DNA of 64,000 nucleotides from Micromonospora sp. NBC_01796 (GTDB taxonomy: Bacteria > Actinomycetota > Actinomycetes > Mycobacteriales > Micromonosporaceae): the NCBI RefSeq assembly GCF_035917455.1, contig NZ_CP109078.1, forward strand, positions 7,052,001 to 7,116,000, given 5' to 3'. The notes under the pieces are model-generated. The model was not told where the DNA came from. It made no database searches and worked only from the letters and a program-made list of their open reading frames with translations. Below, piece by piece: positions 16,031-23,542 of this stretch (the first letter of the stretch is position 1; each line of letters starts with the position of its first letter). A program made the translations under genes and the position numbers.

Positions 16031-16053
16031 ATTCCTATCGACCAGATAGGAAT
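16031..16053. promoter_or_regulatory. Perfect operator palindrome before leader peptide
   Basis: ATTCCTATC and GATAGGAAT are perfect 9-bp inverted arms separated by five bases. It is AT-rich within GC-rich DNA and ends eight bases before the leader-peptide start. It is the best example of the motif recurring at 3286, 5873 and 11806. Confidence 0.68.
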
Positions 16054-16061
16054 ATGGGCGC

Positions 16062-16157
16062 GTGCTCATCGAGCTTCATCTCACCTCCCGCCGGGTGGTC
16101 GACCTGATGCGGGTCGCCTCCGGGCTCTGTCGCCGCCGCGACCCGGTCACCTCCTGA
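16062..16157 (+). CDS. Sulfur-type actinobacterial leader peptide (31 residues)
   Basis: GTG-initiated ORF of 31 codons ending in RDPVTS. It contains SRRVVDLMRVASGLC followed by three arginines, matching the other leader peptide in this window (SRRHIDLQRVAGALC at 6053) and the known actinobacterial sulfur leader family. No good Shine-Dalgarno is visible, so translation may be leaderless or start within a short transcript. It lies between the palindromic operator and the YeiH-type exporter genes about 200 bases downstream, and probably regulates them in response to cysteine or sulfur status. Confidence 0.72.
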   Translation: MLIELHLTSRRVVDLMRVASGLCRRRDPVTS

Positions 16158-16317
16158 CCGACGTCCGGCCCCGGGCGCGACGTCGCCCCGAGACCGTCGC
16201 AGGTGGTGCATCGCACCACTGATCCGACCAGCCGGCGTCCGATCGAGGTACGCCGGGTCGCGATCCCGCCCGGCAACAGCGCCGGCCAGGCGCGCACTGC
16301 CACTCGAACCAACCATT

Positions 16318-16338
16318 GCGGCTCCGCGGTGGAGCCGC
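16318..16338 (+). promoter_or_regulatory. GC hairpin between leader peptide and small membrane gene
   Basis: GCGGCTCC and GGAGCCGC form a perfect 8-bp stem with a five-base loop. It ends nine bases before the GAGGAAG ribosome binding site of the next gene, a position suited to an attenuator or translation-control hairpin. No U-run follows. Confidence 0.4.
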
Positions 16339-16356
16339 CGTACCCCGAGGAAGACG

Positions 16357-16518
16357 ATGAGCGACGAATCGCCACCCCGTCCGGCCCCGTCAACGTCCCC
16401 ACCGACCGCACCCGAGAGCAGGCTCGCCCTGAACGAGGACTGGGCCGCGACCATCCTGGGGCTGGTGCTGCTGGTCCTGGTCCTGGTCGGCGTGATCCCC
16501 ACCGGGCTGGTGCCCTGA
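16357..16518 (+). CDS. Small single-span membrane protein linked to YeiH exporter
   Basis: 53 residues: a Pro/Ser-rich N-terminus, LALNEDWAATILG, then a single hydrophobic segment LVLLVLVLVGVIPTGLV to the end. A GAGGAAG ribosome binding site precedes the ATG. The stop shares one base with the start of the exporter gene (TGATG), so translation is coupled. It is probably a subunit or accessory peptide of the downstream transporter. Too short for a family assignment from sequence alone. Confidence 0.7.
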   Translation: MSDESPPRPAPSTSPPTAPESRLALNEDWAATILGLVLLVLVLVGVIPTGLVP

Positions 16519-17762
16519 TGACCGCCGACGCGACCCGGGCCCCGAGCGGGGCCCCCGACACCGACGCCGTGACGGCGACGGAAAACACGAGCACGCCACC
16601 CTCCACCTCGGCGGCGCCTGCGCAGCCGAGCGAGCCGACCGAGAAGCCGAGCGAGCCGACCGACGGTGGCACCACCTCGGTCCGGTCCGGCACGTTCTGG
16701 GGGTGGACCGCCCTGGGACTGCTCGTGGTCCTCGGGCTGGCCGCGCTGACCCGGTATCTCGAGCAGAACGTGCCGGTCTTCTTCGAGGACACCGCGCTGG
16801 AGGACATCGCCGGCGCGATCGAGTACCCGGTGTACGCGATCCTGCTCGGCCTGCTCGGCAACGTACTGGTCACGCTGTTCGGGTTGCGGGACCGGATCGC
16901 CGCCGCGTTCCGTACCGAGTTCTTCATCAAGACCGGGCTGGTGCTGCTCGGCGCCTCGATCAACCTCTCCGTCATCGCCAGCGCCGCCGGTCCCGCGATC
17001 GTGCAGGCGATCCTGCTGATCAGCGGCGTCTTCCTGTTCACCTGGTGGTTGGCCGGCAGGTTCGGGCTGGACGACAAGCTGCGTGCGCTGCTCGCCGCCG
17101 CGGTGTCGATCTGCGGGGTCAGCGCGGCCATCGCCGCCGCCGGCGCGGTCCGGGCCCGGCGGGAACAACTGGCGTACACCGCGAGCCTGGTCATCCTCTT
17201 CGCACTGCCGTCGATCTTCATCCTGCCGTGGCTCGCCGACGTGCTCGGACTCGAGGACGCGGTTGCCGGAGCCTGGATCGGTGGCAACATCGACACCACC
17301 GCGGCGGTCACCGCCGCCGGTGCGCTCGCCGGTGAGGAGGCGCTGCAGATCGCCTCCATCGTCAAGGTCACCCAGAACGCGCTGATGGGCGTCGTCGCCG
17401 TGGCACTCACCGCCTACTTCACCCTCCGGGTCGAGCGTCAACCGGGGGCGTCCCGCCCCGGGCTCGGTGAGCTCTGGCGGCGGTTCCCCAAGTTCGTACT
17501 CGGTTTCGTCGCCGCGTCGGTCATCGCCACCTGGTACCTCGACGGTGCCGGCGCGGACGGCAAGGCGGTCATCGGTGTCGTCAACGACCTGCGGGTCTGG
17601 TTCCTGATCCTGGCATTCGTCAGCATCGGCCTGGAATTCCGGGTCGCGACGCTGCGGGAGGCCGGTTGGCGGCCGATCGCCGTGTTCGCCAGCGCCACCG
17701 TGTTCAACCTGCTGCTGGCGCTGGGACTGGCGTCCCTGCTGTTCCGGGGCTTCAACGGCTGA
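16518..17762 (+). CDS. YeiH-family putative sulfate exporter
   Basis: 414 residues. After a Ser/Thr/Pro-rich cytoplasmic tail of about 60 residues there are about ten hydrophobic segments with the conserved-family sequences KTGLVLLGASINLSVI, VSICGVSAAIAAAGAV, GAWIGGNIDTTAAVTAAGAL and KVTQNALMG. Members of PF03601 (YeiH) are annotated as sulfate exporters; they resemble anion transporters and experimental evidence is limited. Placement after a sulfur leader peptide and palindromic operator supports a role in sulfur oxyanion balance. It ends just before a strong bidirectional hairpin. Confidence 0.85.
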   Translation: MTADATRAPSGAPDTDAVTATENTSTPPSTSAAPAQPSEPTEKPSEPTDGGTTSVRSGTFWGWTALGLLVVLGLAALTRYLEQNVPVFFEDTALEDIAGAIEYPVYAILLGLLGNVLVTLFGLRDRIAAAFRTEFFIKTGLVLLGASINLSVIASAAGPAIVQAILLISGVFLFTWWLAGRFGLDDKLRALLAAAVSICGVSAAIAAAGAVRARREQLAYTASLVILFALPSIFILPWLADVLGLEDAVAGAWIGGNIDTTAAVTAAGALAGEEALQIASIVKVTQNALMGVVAVALTAYFTLRVERQPGASRPGLGELWRRFPKFVLGFVAASVIATWYLDGAGADGKAVIGVVNDLRVWFLILAFVSIGLEFRVATLREAGWRPIAVFASATVFNLLLALGLASLLFRGFNG

Positions 17763-17793
17763 GTGGGCACGGGGCCCGTCCGGCCCACCTACG

Positions 17794-17827
17794 GGCCCGG
17801 CGATCGGAGTGGGCCGATCGCCGGGCC
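17794..17827. terminator. Bidirectional hairpin terminator
   Basis: GGCCCGGCGATCGG (17794-17807) and its exact complement (17814-17827) form a 14-bp stem with a six-base loop. It lies between the convergent exporter and MFS genes and so can end both transcripts. Confidence 0.72.
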
Positions 17828-17867
17828 GCGGCGTACCCGATGGGACGGGTGACCGACGACGGCGGCC

Positions 17868-19253
17868 TCAGTCGCCGGCGCGGTCCATGGCGAGTTGTTG
17901 GTCCCGGTCGGGGATGTCGGCGCCCAGGTTGTCGCCGGGTTGCTGTGGCTGGGCGGCCGGATCCGGGACCAGGTCGAGCGGGTGGGCCAGTTCGTCGCGG
18001 GGCATCCTCGCCAGGACGATCGCCAGTACGGCGATCACTGCCGGCAGCAGGCCGGCGATGGCGAAGGTGCTGCGCAGGCCGAGGGCGGCGCTCACCGGCC
18101 CGGCGATCGCCATGGAGAGCGGCATGAAGATCAGCGAGACGAAGAAGTCCAGGCTGGAGACCCGACCGAGCATGTGCGGTGGCACCCGACGCTGCAGCAG
18201 GGTGCCCCAGATGACCATCGGCGCGGAGAAGCAGATGCCCACCACGAACAGGGCCACCGCGATCAGCCACGCGTCGGTGGCGAAGCCGACCAGGGCGAGC
18301 GGCAGGCAGCCCAGCCCCCAGAACAGGTTCATGATGGTCAGGTAGCGCCGGGGCATCCGCAACGCGGCCATCCCCAGCGCTCCGATCGCCCCACCGACCC
18401 CGAACGCACCCAGCACCAGGGCGTGCTCGCCGGGGCCGCCACCGGCCCGGTCCTTGATGGCGAACGGGACCAGGACCTCGATCGGACCCATGATCAGCAG
18501 GATCAGCACCGACGCGTACAGCAGGGTGGCGAGCAGCCACGGTGTCCGTGCCATGTAGACCAAGCCGTCGCGCAGGTCGACCAGGGTGCCCCGGACCGGA
18601 TGCTCGGCGGCGGTCCCGCGCTCGCTGCGCAGCGGCACCGGTCGCAGGGCCAGGAGGAACGCGACACCGATCGCCTCCAGCAGGGTCACCACCAGCAGTG
18701 CGGCGCCGGGGGACCAGGCGGCGATCAACGTGCTGGCCACCGCCGGTCCGGCCGCCTGCATGATCGTTGGCCGGAGCATGCCCTCGACGCCGTTGGCCGC
18801 CATCAGGTCACCGGTCGGCAGGATCGAGGGAAGCAGCGCGGAGTACGCCGGGTAGGTGAAGCCGTTTCCGGCGCCGATCAGCAGCGACACGGCAGCCAGG
18901 TGCCACAGGTCCAGAAGTTCGGTGAGGGCCAGCGCGGTGACCAGGGCGACGGCCAGCGTACGGGTGGCGGCCACGGCGAGCAGGATCCGGCGCTGCGGGA
19001 TCCGGTCGGCCAGTACGCCGCCCAGCAGCGCGGTGACCAGCATGCCACCGGCCATCGCGGCGGAGACGAAGGACAACTCCGAGGGGCCGCCACCCATCGC
19101 GATCACCTGCCACACGATGGCGATGATCCAGACCCCGGAGGCGAAGAGCGACATCGTCAGCGAGCCGGCCAGCAGACGGTACTGGCTGCTGCGGAACGGG
19201 CGCAGGGGGCCGCGTAGCCAGCCGGGTCCGGTTGCCTCCGTGGTAGCAGTCAC
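17868..19253 (-). CDS. Major facilitator superfamily drug-type exporter
   Basis: 461 residues with 10 to 12 predicted membrane segments; the GTG start has GGAGAGG upstream. The motif-A region GGVLADRIPQRRIL and a long hydrophobic pattern match the MFS_3/enterobactin-exporter-like branch that contains macrolide and siderophore exporters. The C-terminal tail of about 40 residues is hydrophilic and Pro/Gln-rich. A promoter with an unusually long 19-base spacer carrying a SoxR/MerR-like inverted repeat stands upstream, so expression is probably inducible by the compound it exports. Substrate unknown. Confidence 0.85.
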   Translation of the reverse strand: MTATTEATGPGWLRGPLRPFRSSQYRLLAGSLTMSLFASGVWIIAIVWQVIAMGGGPSELSFVSAAMAGGMLVTALLGGVLADRIPQRRILLAVAATRTLAVALVTALALTELLDLWHLAAVSLLIGAGNGFTYPAYSALLPSILPTGDLMAANGVEGMLRPTIMQAAGPAVASTLIAAWSPGAALLVVTLLEAIGVAFLLALRPVPLRSERGTAAEHPVRGTLVDLRDGLVYMARTPWLLATLLYASVLILLIMGPIEVLVPFAIKDRAGGGPGEHALVLGAFGVGGAIGALGMAALRMPRRYLTIMNLFWGLGCLPLALVGFATDAWLIAVALFVVGICFSAPMVIWGTLLQRRVPPHMLGRVSSLDFFVSLIFMPLSMAIAGPVSAALGLRSTFAIAGLLPAVIAVLAIVLARMPRDELAHPLDLVPDPAAQPQQPGDNLGADIPDRDQQLAMDRAGD

Positions 19254-19336
19254 TGCCTCTCCATCCTTGAGTGCGGGCGTCTGCGGTCATCGTGCCGGAA
19301 GGAACCGACCAAACCGCGCTCATTGCCCACACGGAG

Positions 19337-19367
19337 AGCCTGCAACCTCAATGGTTGTTGAGGTCAA
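19337..19367 (-). promoter_or_regulatory. MerR/SoxR-type promoter with 19-base spacer
   Basis: On the minus strand TTGACC (19362-19367) and a weak -10 CAGGCT (19337-19342) are 19 bases apart. Between and over them sits the inverted repeat ACCTCAA/TTGAGGT (19345-19364), close to the SoxR box pattern CCTCAA-N6-TTGAGG. This is the layout used by MerR-family activators. It points to the MFS gene at 19253. Confidence 0.6.
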
Positions 19368-19398
19368 GGGTTCCCGGTCGCGAATGACGCAGGAGGAC

Positions 19399-21591
19399 TC
19401 ACCCGCGGAGGATCTTGGCCGGGGTGATCGGCAGGTCACGTACGCGTACCCCGACGGCATCGAAGACCGCGTTGGCGACGGCGGCGGCCACCCCGGTCGC
19501 ACTGAGTTCCCCGATGCCCTTGGCGCCCAGCGGTCCGGCCCGGTCGTCGTACTCGTCGACGAAGGCAACGTCGATCAGCGGTGGGATGTCCGCGTTGACC
19601 GGCAGCGACACCCCGGACAGGTTCTGCGCGTGCCAGCGACCGAGTTTCGGCTCGAAGTGGCTGGCCTCCATGGTGGCCTTGCCCCAGCCCCAGACGATGC
19701 CGCCGATCATCTGGGCCCGTGCGGTACGGATGTTGACGATGCGACCGGCGGCGTAGCCCCCGGTCGCCCTGCGCAGCCGGACGAGTCCGAGATCGGGATC
19801 CACCCCGACCTCCACCAGGACCACCCCGAACGTACGGACCGCCACGTCGCTCGGTCCGGCGTCGACCTCGGCACCGCCGGGCAGGACGAACGAGCCATCG
19901 ACCACCAGTGGCGTGCCGTGCCGGGACAGCAGCCGGGTGACCGCGACCGCGTCCGTACCTCGGCGCAGCTCACCGTCGGCGCAGTGGACCTCCGACGGAT
20001 GCCACCCGGCCAGTTCGGCGAGACAGTCCCGCAGGCGGGTGGCCCCGTCGAGTACGGCGGCACCGACCCCGATGGTGGTGGCCGACCCGTAGCTGGGAGG
20101 GGCGGCTGGCAGCGAACTGTCGCCGGTCCGGGTCCGGATCTCGTCCGGTGCGAGCCCGAGCACGCTCCCGGCGATCTGCGGGAACACCGTGTGCGGCCCC
20201 TGGCCGATGTCCGCGAAGCCGCCTTCGAGGGTCAACCTCCCGTCGAGGTCCATCCGTAACCGCACCCGAGCGGGGAAGCGGAACTGCCCCTGGGTCGCGT
20301 CGGCGAGCCCGCACCCGATCCGCCAGTCCCCGTCCCGGGTGCCGCCCCTCGGTCGGGTACGCCAGCCGAACCGGCGGGCGCCCTCGCCGTACGCCTGGAC
20401 CAGCTTCTTCGACGACCAGGGCTTGCCGGTGGACGGCTCCCGGTCGGCGTGGTTGATCAGCCGTAGGTCGATGGGATCGATGCCGGTGGCGCGGGCGAGT
20501 TCGTCCATGGCCGCGCCGAGCGCCCAGGTTCCGGGACCGTCGATCGGGGATCGCAGGAAGGTCGGCAGGTTGACGTTGCCGCGCCGTACCCGCTGGGACA
20601 GCGTGATCGACGGTGCGGCGAACAGGGCCCCGGCGGTGACGGATCCGAACTCGACGTAGTCCTCGGTGAGGGCGGTGGTGTTGACGACGTCGTGCCGGAT
20701 CCCGGTGAGTGTGCCGTCGCCCCGGGCCGCGAGCGTCACCTCGTGTTCCATCAGCGGCTGGTAACCGACGATCGAGTACATCTGCGCGCGGGTGAGCACC
20801 AGCTTGATCGGCCGGCGCAGCACGCGGGCGGTCATCGCGGCGAGGATCTCGTGCGGCCAGACGTACGCCTTCGCGCCGAAACCGCCACCGGTGTAGTGGG
20901 AGATGACCCGCACCCGGTCGGCGTCGACACCGAAGACGGCGGCAAGGGTGGCCCGTACGCCGAAGACGTGCTGTACGGAGTCGTACACGGTCAGCCGGTC
21001 GCCCGCCCAGACGGCGAGGATCGCCGACGGCTCCATCGGGTTGTTGTGCCGCGCGGGTTGGGTGTAGGTCCCGGTGACGGTGACGGCGGAGGACCGGACG
21101 GCGGCGGCGAGATCACCGAGCCCGACGTCGAGCGGGGCGAGTTGGGCGTAGCCCGCGTCGAGCGACGGGGTACGGATCGGGGCCGTGTCGGGAACCGTGA
21201 ACGGTGCCGGCTCGATCGAGACGGTCACCCGGGTGGCGGCTTCCTCCGCGGCCTCCAGCGAGTCGGCCACCACGATCGCCACGGGTTGGCCGTGGTAGAG
21301 GATCCGGTTGTCCTGGACCGGCACGTGCCTGGTCGCCAGCGGCGGGATCGGCGCCTGCGCGAAGCCGGCGGCGGGCGGTGGCAGGTCGCCGGCAACAAGA
21401 ACGGCGACCACCCCGGGTACGGCCAGTGCCGCCCGACGGTCGATCCCGGTGACCCGTCCGGCCGGCACGGGCGCGCCCACCAGTACGGCGTGCAGTTGCC
21501 CGTCGAGGTGGTGGTCGGCGGCGTACCTCGCCGCGCCGGTCACCTTCGCCGGTCCGTCGAGCCGGGCGACCGGGTCCCCGATCCGGGTCAT
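19399..21591 (-). CDS. paoC: Molybdenum aldehyde oxidase, molybdopterin-binding subunit (PaoC-like)
   Basis: 730 residues from the ATG at 21591, which overlaps the FAD-subunit stop (ATGA). PaoC of Escherichia coli has 732. Xanthine-dehydrogenase-family landmarks are GDPVARLDGPAKVTGAARYA, YTGGGFGAK, GFADIGQGPHTVFPQIAG and KGIGELSATG, whose Glu695 corresponds to the catalytic base. It holds the molybdopterin cofactor and oxidises aldehydes or heterocycles, passing electrons to the FAD and iron-sulfur subunits encoded just upstream. The three-gene order is 2Fe-2S, FAD, Mo, as in paoABC. No maturation (PaoD) or molybdopterin genes are seen nearby. Confidence 0.85.
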   Translation of the reverse strand: MTRIGDPVARLDGPAKVTGAARYAADHHLDGQLHAVLVGAPVPAGRVTGIDRRAALAVPGVVAVLVAGDLPPPAAGFAQAPIPPLATRHVPVQDNRILYHGQPVAIVVADSLEAAEEAATRVTVSIEPAPFTVPDTAPIRTPSLDAGYAQLAPLDVGLGDLAAAVRSSAVTVTGTYTQPARHNNPMEPSAILAVWAGDRLTVYDSVQHVFGVRATLAAVFGVDADRVRVISHYTGGGFGAKAYVWPHEILAAMTARVLRRPIKLVLTRAQMYSIVGYQPLMEHEVTLAARGDGTLTGIRHDVVNTTALTEDYVEFGSVTAGALFAAPSITLSQRVRRGNVNLPTFLRSPIDGPGTWALGAAMDELARATGIDPIDLRLINHADREPSTGKPWSSKKLVQAYGEGARRFGWRTRPRGGTRDGDWRIGCGLADATQGQFRFPARVRLRMDLDGRLTLEGGFADIGQGPHTVFPQIAGSVLGLAPDEIRTRTGDSSLPAAPPSYGSATTIGVGAAVLDGATRLRDCLAELAGWHPSEVHCADGELRRGTDAVAVTRLLSRHGTPLVVDGSFVLPGGAEVDAGPSDVAVRTFGVVLVEVGVDPDLGLVRLRRATGGYAAGRIVNIRTARAQMIGGIVWGWGKATMEASHFEPKLGRWHAQNLSGVSLPVNADIPPLIDVAFVDEYDDRAGPLGAKGIGELSATGVAAAVANAVFDAVGVRVRDLPITPAKILRG

Positions 21592-22583
21592 GGTCGCGCC
21601 GCCGGTGCCCCGGCCGCTGCCTGCTCGATCGCGCGCAGCACTGCGTTGCGGGCCAGTGGGATCTTGTGCGCGTTGTGCGGGAGCGGGCGGGCGTCGGCGA
21701 AGCCGGCGGTGACCGCCGCCTCGGCCTCGGTCGATCCGACCGTGCTGCCGATCAGGAGCTGTTCGGACCGGTCCAGGCGCCAGGGGCGCATCGCGACGGA
21801 TCCGAGGGCGATCCGGGCGCCGCGGATGGTCGTACCGTCGAATTCCAGCGCGACGGCGGCGGCGACGATGGCGTACTCGTAGCTGGCACGTTCGCGGACC
21901 TTGACGTACGCCGACCGACGGGCCGTGCCCGGTATCTCGATCCGGGTGACGATCTCGTCCGGCCGCAGCACATGGTGCGCCGCCGGATCCTGCGACGGCA
22001 GGACGTGCAGGTCGCGGGCGGGTATCCGACGGCCGCCCCGAGCCGACTCGGTGACCAGGACCGCGTCCAACGCGGCCAGCGCCGTTGCCGGGTCGGCGGG
22101 TTGCACCGCGACGCAGTCGTCCGTCCACCCGAAGATGGCGTGCTGGTCGCTGATGCCGTGCCGGGCGGCGCAGCCGGAACCCGGCCGGCGCTTGTTGCAC
22201 GGCGTCGGCGTCTCCGAGCGGAAGTACGGGCAGCGGGTGAGTTGCAGCGGGTTCCCGCCGATGGTGGCCAGGTTGCGTAGTTGGGCCGAGGCCGCCTGGT
22301 GGATCGCCTGGGTCAGTACGGGAAACCGGTCCCGGACCAGCGGGTGCCCGGCGACGTCGTTGAGTCGGGTGAGCGCGCCGATGTGCACGGTCCCGTCCAC
22401 CAGGTCGATCGCGGACAGGTCCGGAAGTCGGTTGATGTCCACGACATCCGTGGGACGTGACAGTCCGAGCCGCATCCAGTTGACCAGTTCGGTGCCACCG
22501 GCCAGCACCACGGCGCCACCGGCGTCCGCAGCGGTCGTCGCGTCGTGGAGATTGTCGACCCGGTGGTAGGTGAACGGATGCAT
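21588..22583 (-). CDS. paoB: Aldehyde oxidase FAD-binding subunit with 4Fe-4S insert (PaoB-like)
   Basis: 331 residues. The N-terminal FAD-binding fold shows VVLAGGTELVNWMRLG and LRNLATIGGNPLQ. Directly after comes LTRCPYFRSETPTPCNKR and GSGCAARHG, with Cys118, Cys129, Cys138 and Cys157; this insert binds an extra [4Fe-4S] cluster in PaoB and in 4-hydroxybenzoyl-CoA reductase but is absent from ordinary xanthine dehydrogenases. This makes a PaoABC-type aldehyde oxidase the best assignment. It starts four bases after the 2Fe-2S subunit gene ends and overlaps the next gene by four. Confidence 0.87.
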   Translation of the reverse strand: MHPFTYHRVDNLHDATTAADAGGAVVLAGGTELVNWMRLGLSRPTDVVDINRLPDLSAIDLVDGTVHIGALTRLNDVAGHPLVRDRFPVLTQAIHQAASAQLRNLATIGGNPLQLTRCPYFRSETPTPCNKRRPGSGCAARHGISDQHAIFGWTDDCVAVQPADPATALAALDAVLVTESARGGRRIPARDLHVLPSQDPAAHHVLRPDEIVTRIEIPGTARRSAYVKVRERASYEYAIVAAAVALEFDGTTIRGARIALGSVAMRPWRLDRSEQLLIGSTVGSTEAEAAVTAGFADARPLPHNAHKIPLARNAVLRAIEQAAAGAPAARP

Positions 22584-22587
22584 CCCC

Positions 22588-23073
22588 TCACCCCACCGAG
22601 GCGGCCCGTACCGCGGCGGTGATCTGCGGGTAGGCCGAGCAGCGGCAGATGTTGCCGCTCATCCACTCGCGGATCTCGTCGTCGTCGCGGGTGTGGCCCT
22701 CGCTGATGCAGCCCACCGCCGACATGATCTGTCCGGGCGTGCAGAAGCCGCACTGGAAGGCGTCATGGTCGATGAACGACTGCTGGACCGGGTGCAACCG
22801 CTCGTCGCGGGCGAGGCCCTCGATCGTGGTCACCCGGCGCTCGTGCAGCGACGCCACCAGGATCATGCACGAGTTGACCCGCCGCTCGTCGACCAGCAGC
22901 GTGCAGGTGCCGCACTCGCCCCGGTTGCAGCCCTTCTTTGTGCCCGTCAGATCGAGCTGTTCCCGGAGGAGGTCCAGGAGAGTCGTCCGGCAATCCGACT
23001 CCCGGTCGATCTCCACGCCGTTCACCGTGAACCGGGTACGCACCGTGGGCGGTGGGTCTGGCGTGGGCTGCAC
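22588..23073 (-). CDS. paoA: Aldehyde oxidase 2Fe-2S subunit (PaoA-like)
   Basis: About 161 residues. The N-terminal plant-type ferredoxin motif is CNRGECGTCTLL with CMIL following, and the C-terminal cluster motif is CGFCTPGQ...CRC (NICRCSAYPQI). This double 2Fe-2S subunit passes electrons from molybdenum to FAD. The GTG at 23073 is chosen because AGAGG lies six bases upstream; a TTG two codons earlier is also possible. Unlike E. coli PaoA there is no twin-arginine signal, so the complex is probably cytoplasmic. First gene of the paoABC operon. Confidence 0.87.
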   Translation of the reverse strand: MQPTPDPPPTVRTRFTVNGVEIDRESDCRTTLLDLLREQLDLTGTKKGCNRGECGTCTLLVDERRVNSCMILVASLHERRVTTIEGLARDERLHPVQQSFIDHDAFQCGFCTPGQIMSAVGCISEGHTRDDDEIREWMSGNICRCSAYPQITAAVRAASVG

Positions 23074-23239
23074 GGCCAACCTCTGCTCCCTTGCCGGACC
23101 GGACGCGGCCCAGAGTCAGATGGGTTGGCGGGCCGCGCCAGTCGACGATATCGGGGCAGAAAGCCGGCTCTGTGCCGTTTAGCGAATTGCGCCGGGTTTG
23201 CCCTCTATTGAGGTCGCGCCCGGCGGTTCGACCGCTCCA

Positions 23240-23362
23240 CTAGGCCTGGCGGCTCTTCCACCGCGGGTTGGCCCGGTTGAGCACGATGACCCGGCCACGA
23301 CGGCGAACCACCACCGAGCCCGGCCGCTGCTTCAGGGACCGTAGCGAACTGCGAACCTTCAT
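23240..23362 (-). CDS. rpmJ: Ribosomal protein L36, cysteine-free (type B) paralog
   Basis: 40 residues beginning [20 protein letters not shown] and ending [11 protein letters not shown], the pattern of alternative (C-minus) bL36. The four zinc ligands (Cys/His) of the standard protein are absent. Actinobacteria usually make such copies under zinc limitation to replace the zinc form in the 50S subunit. A GGAGG lies six bases before the ATG. I saw no Zur-type box upstream. It stands alone between the aldehyde oxidase operon and nhaA, and was too short to be caught by simple ORF length filters. Confidence 0.92.
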   Translation of the reverse strand: MKVRSSLRSLKQRPGSVVVRRRGRVIVLNRANPRWKSRQA

Positions 23363-23542
23363 GACTGCCTCCATCCGGTTCCGGAACCGACCGGTTCGGC
23401 CGGTCCGCTCTCAACAACGCCCCCGGCACTGTCAGGATTCCCTGGTGAGCAAGGGTGGACCGGACGTGGGAGCGATGGGGCGGGTGGGTGTTTTGTCGGA
23501 TTCTGGCGCACCGGTGCCGGGCCCGGCGGGACGGGACGACCG

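Noticed and set aside
23363-23542. Search for a Zur box upstream of the zinc-free L36 gene
   Set aside because: No TGAAAATNATTTTCA-like palindrome is visible; only GC-rich CCGGTTCCGGAACCGG-type repeats.
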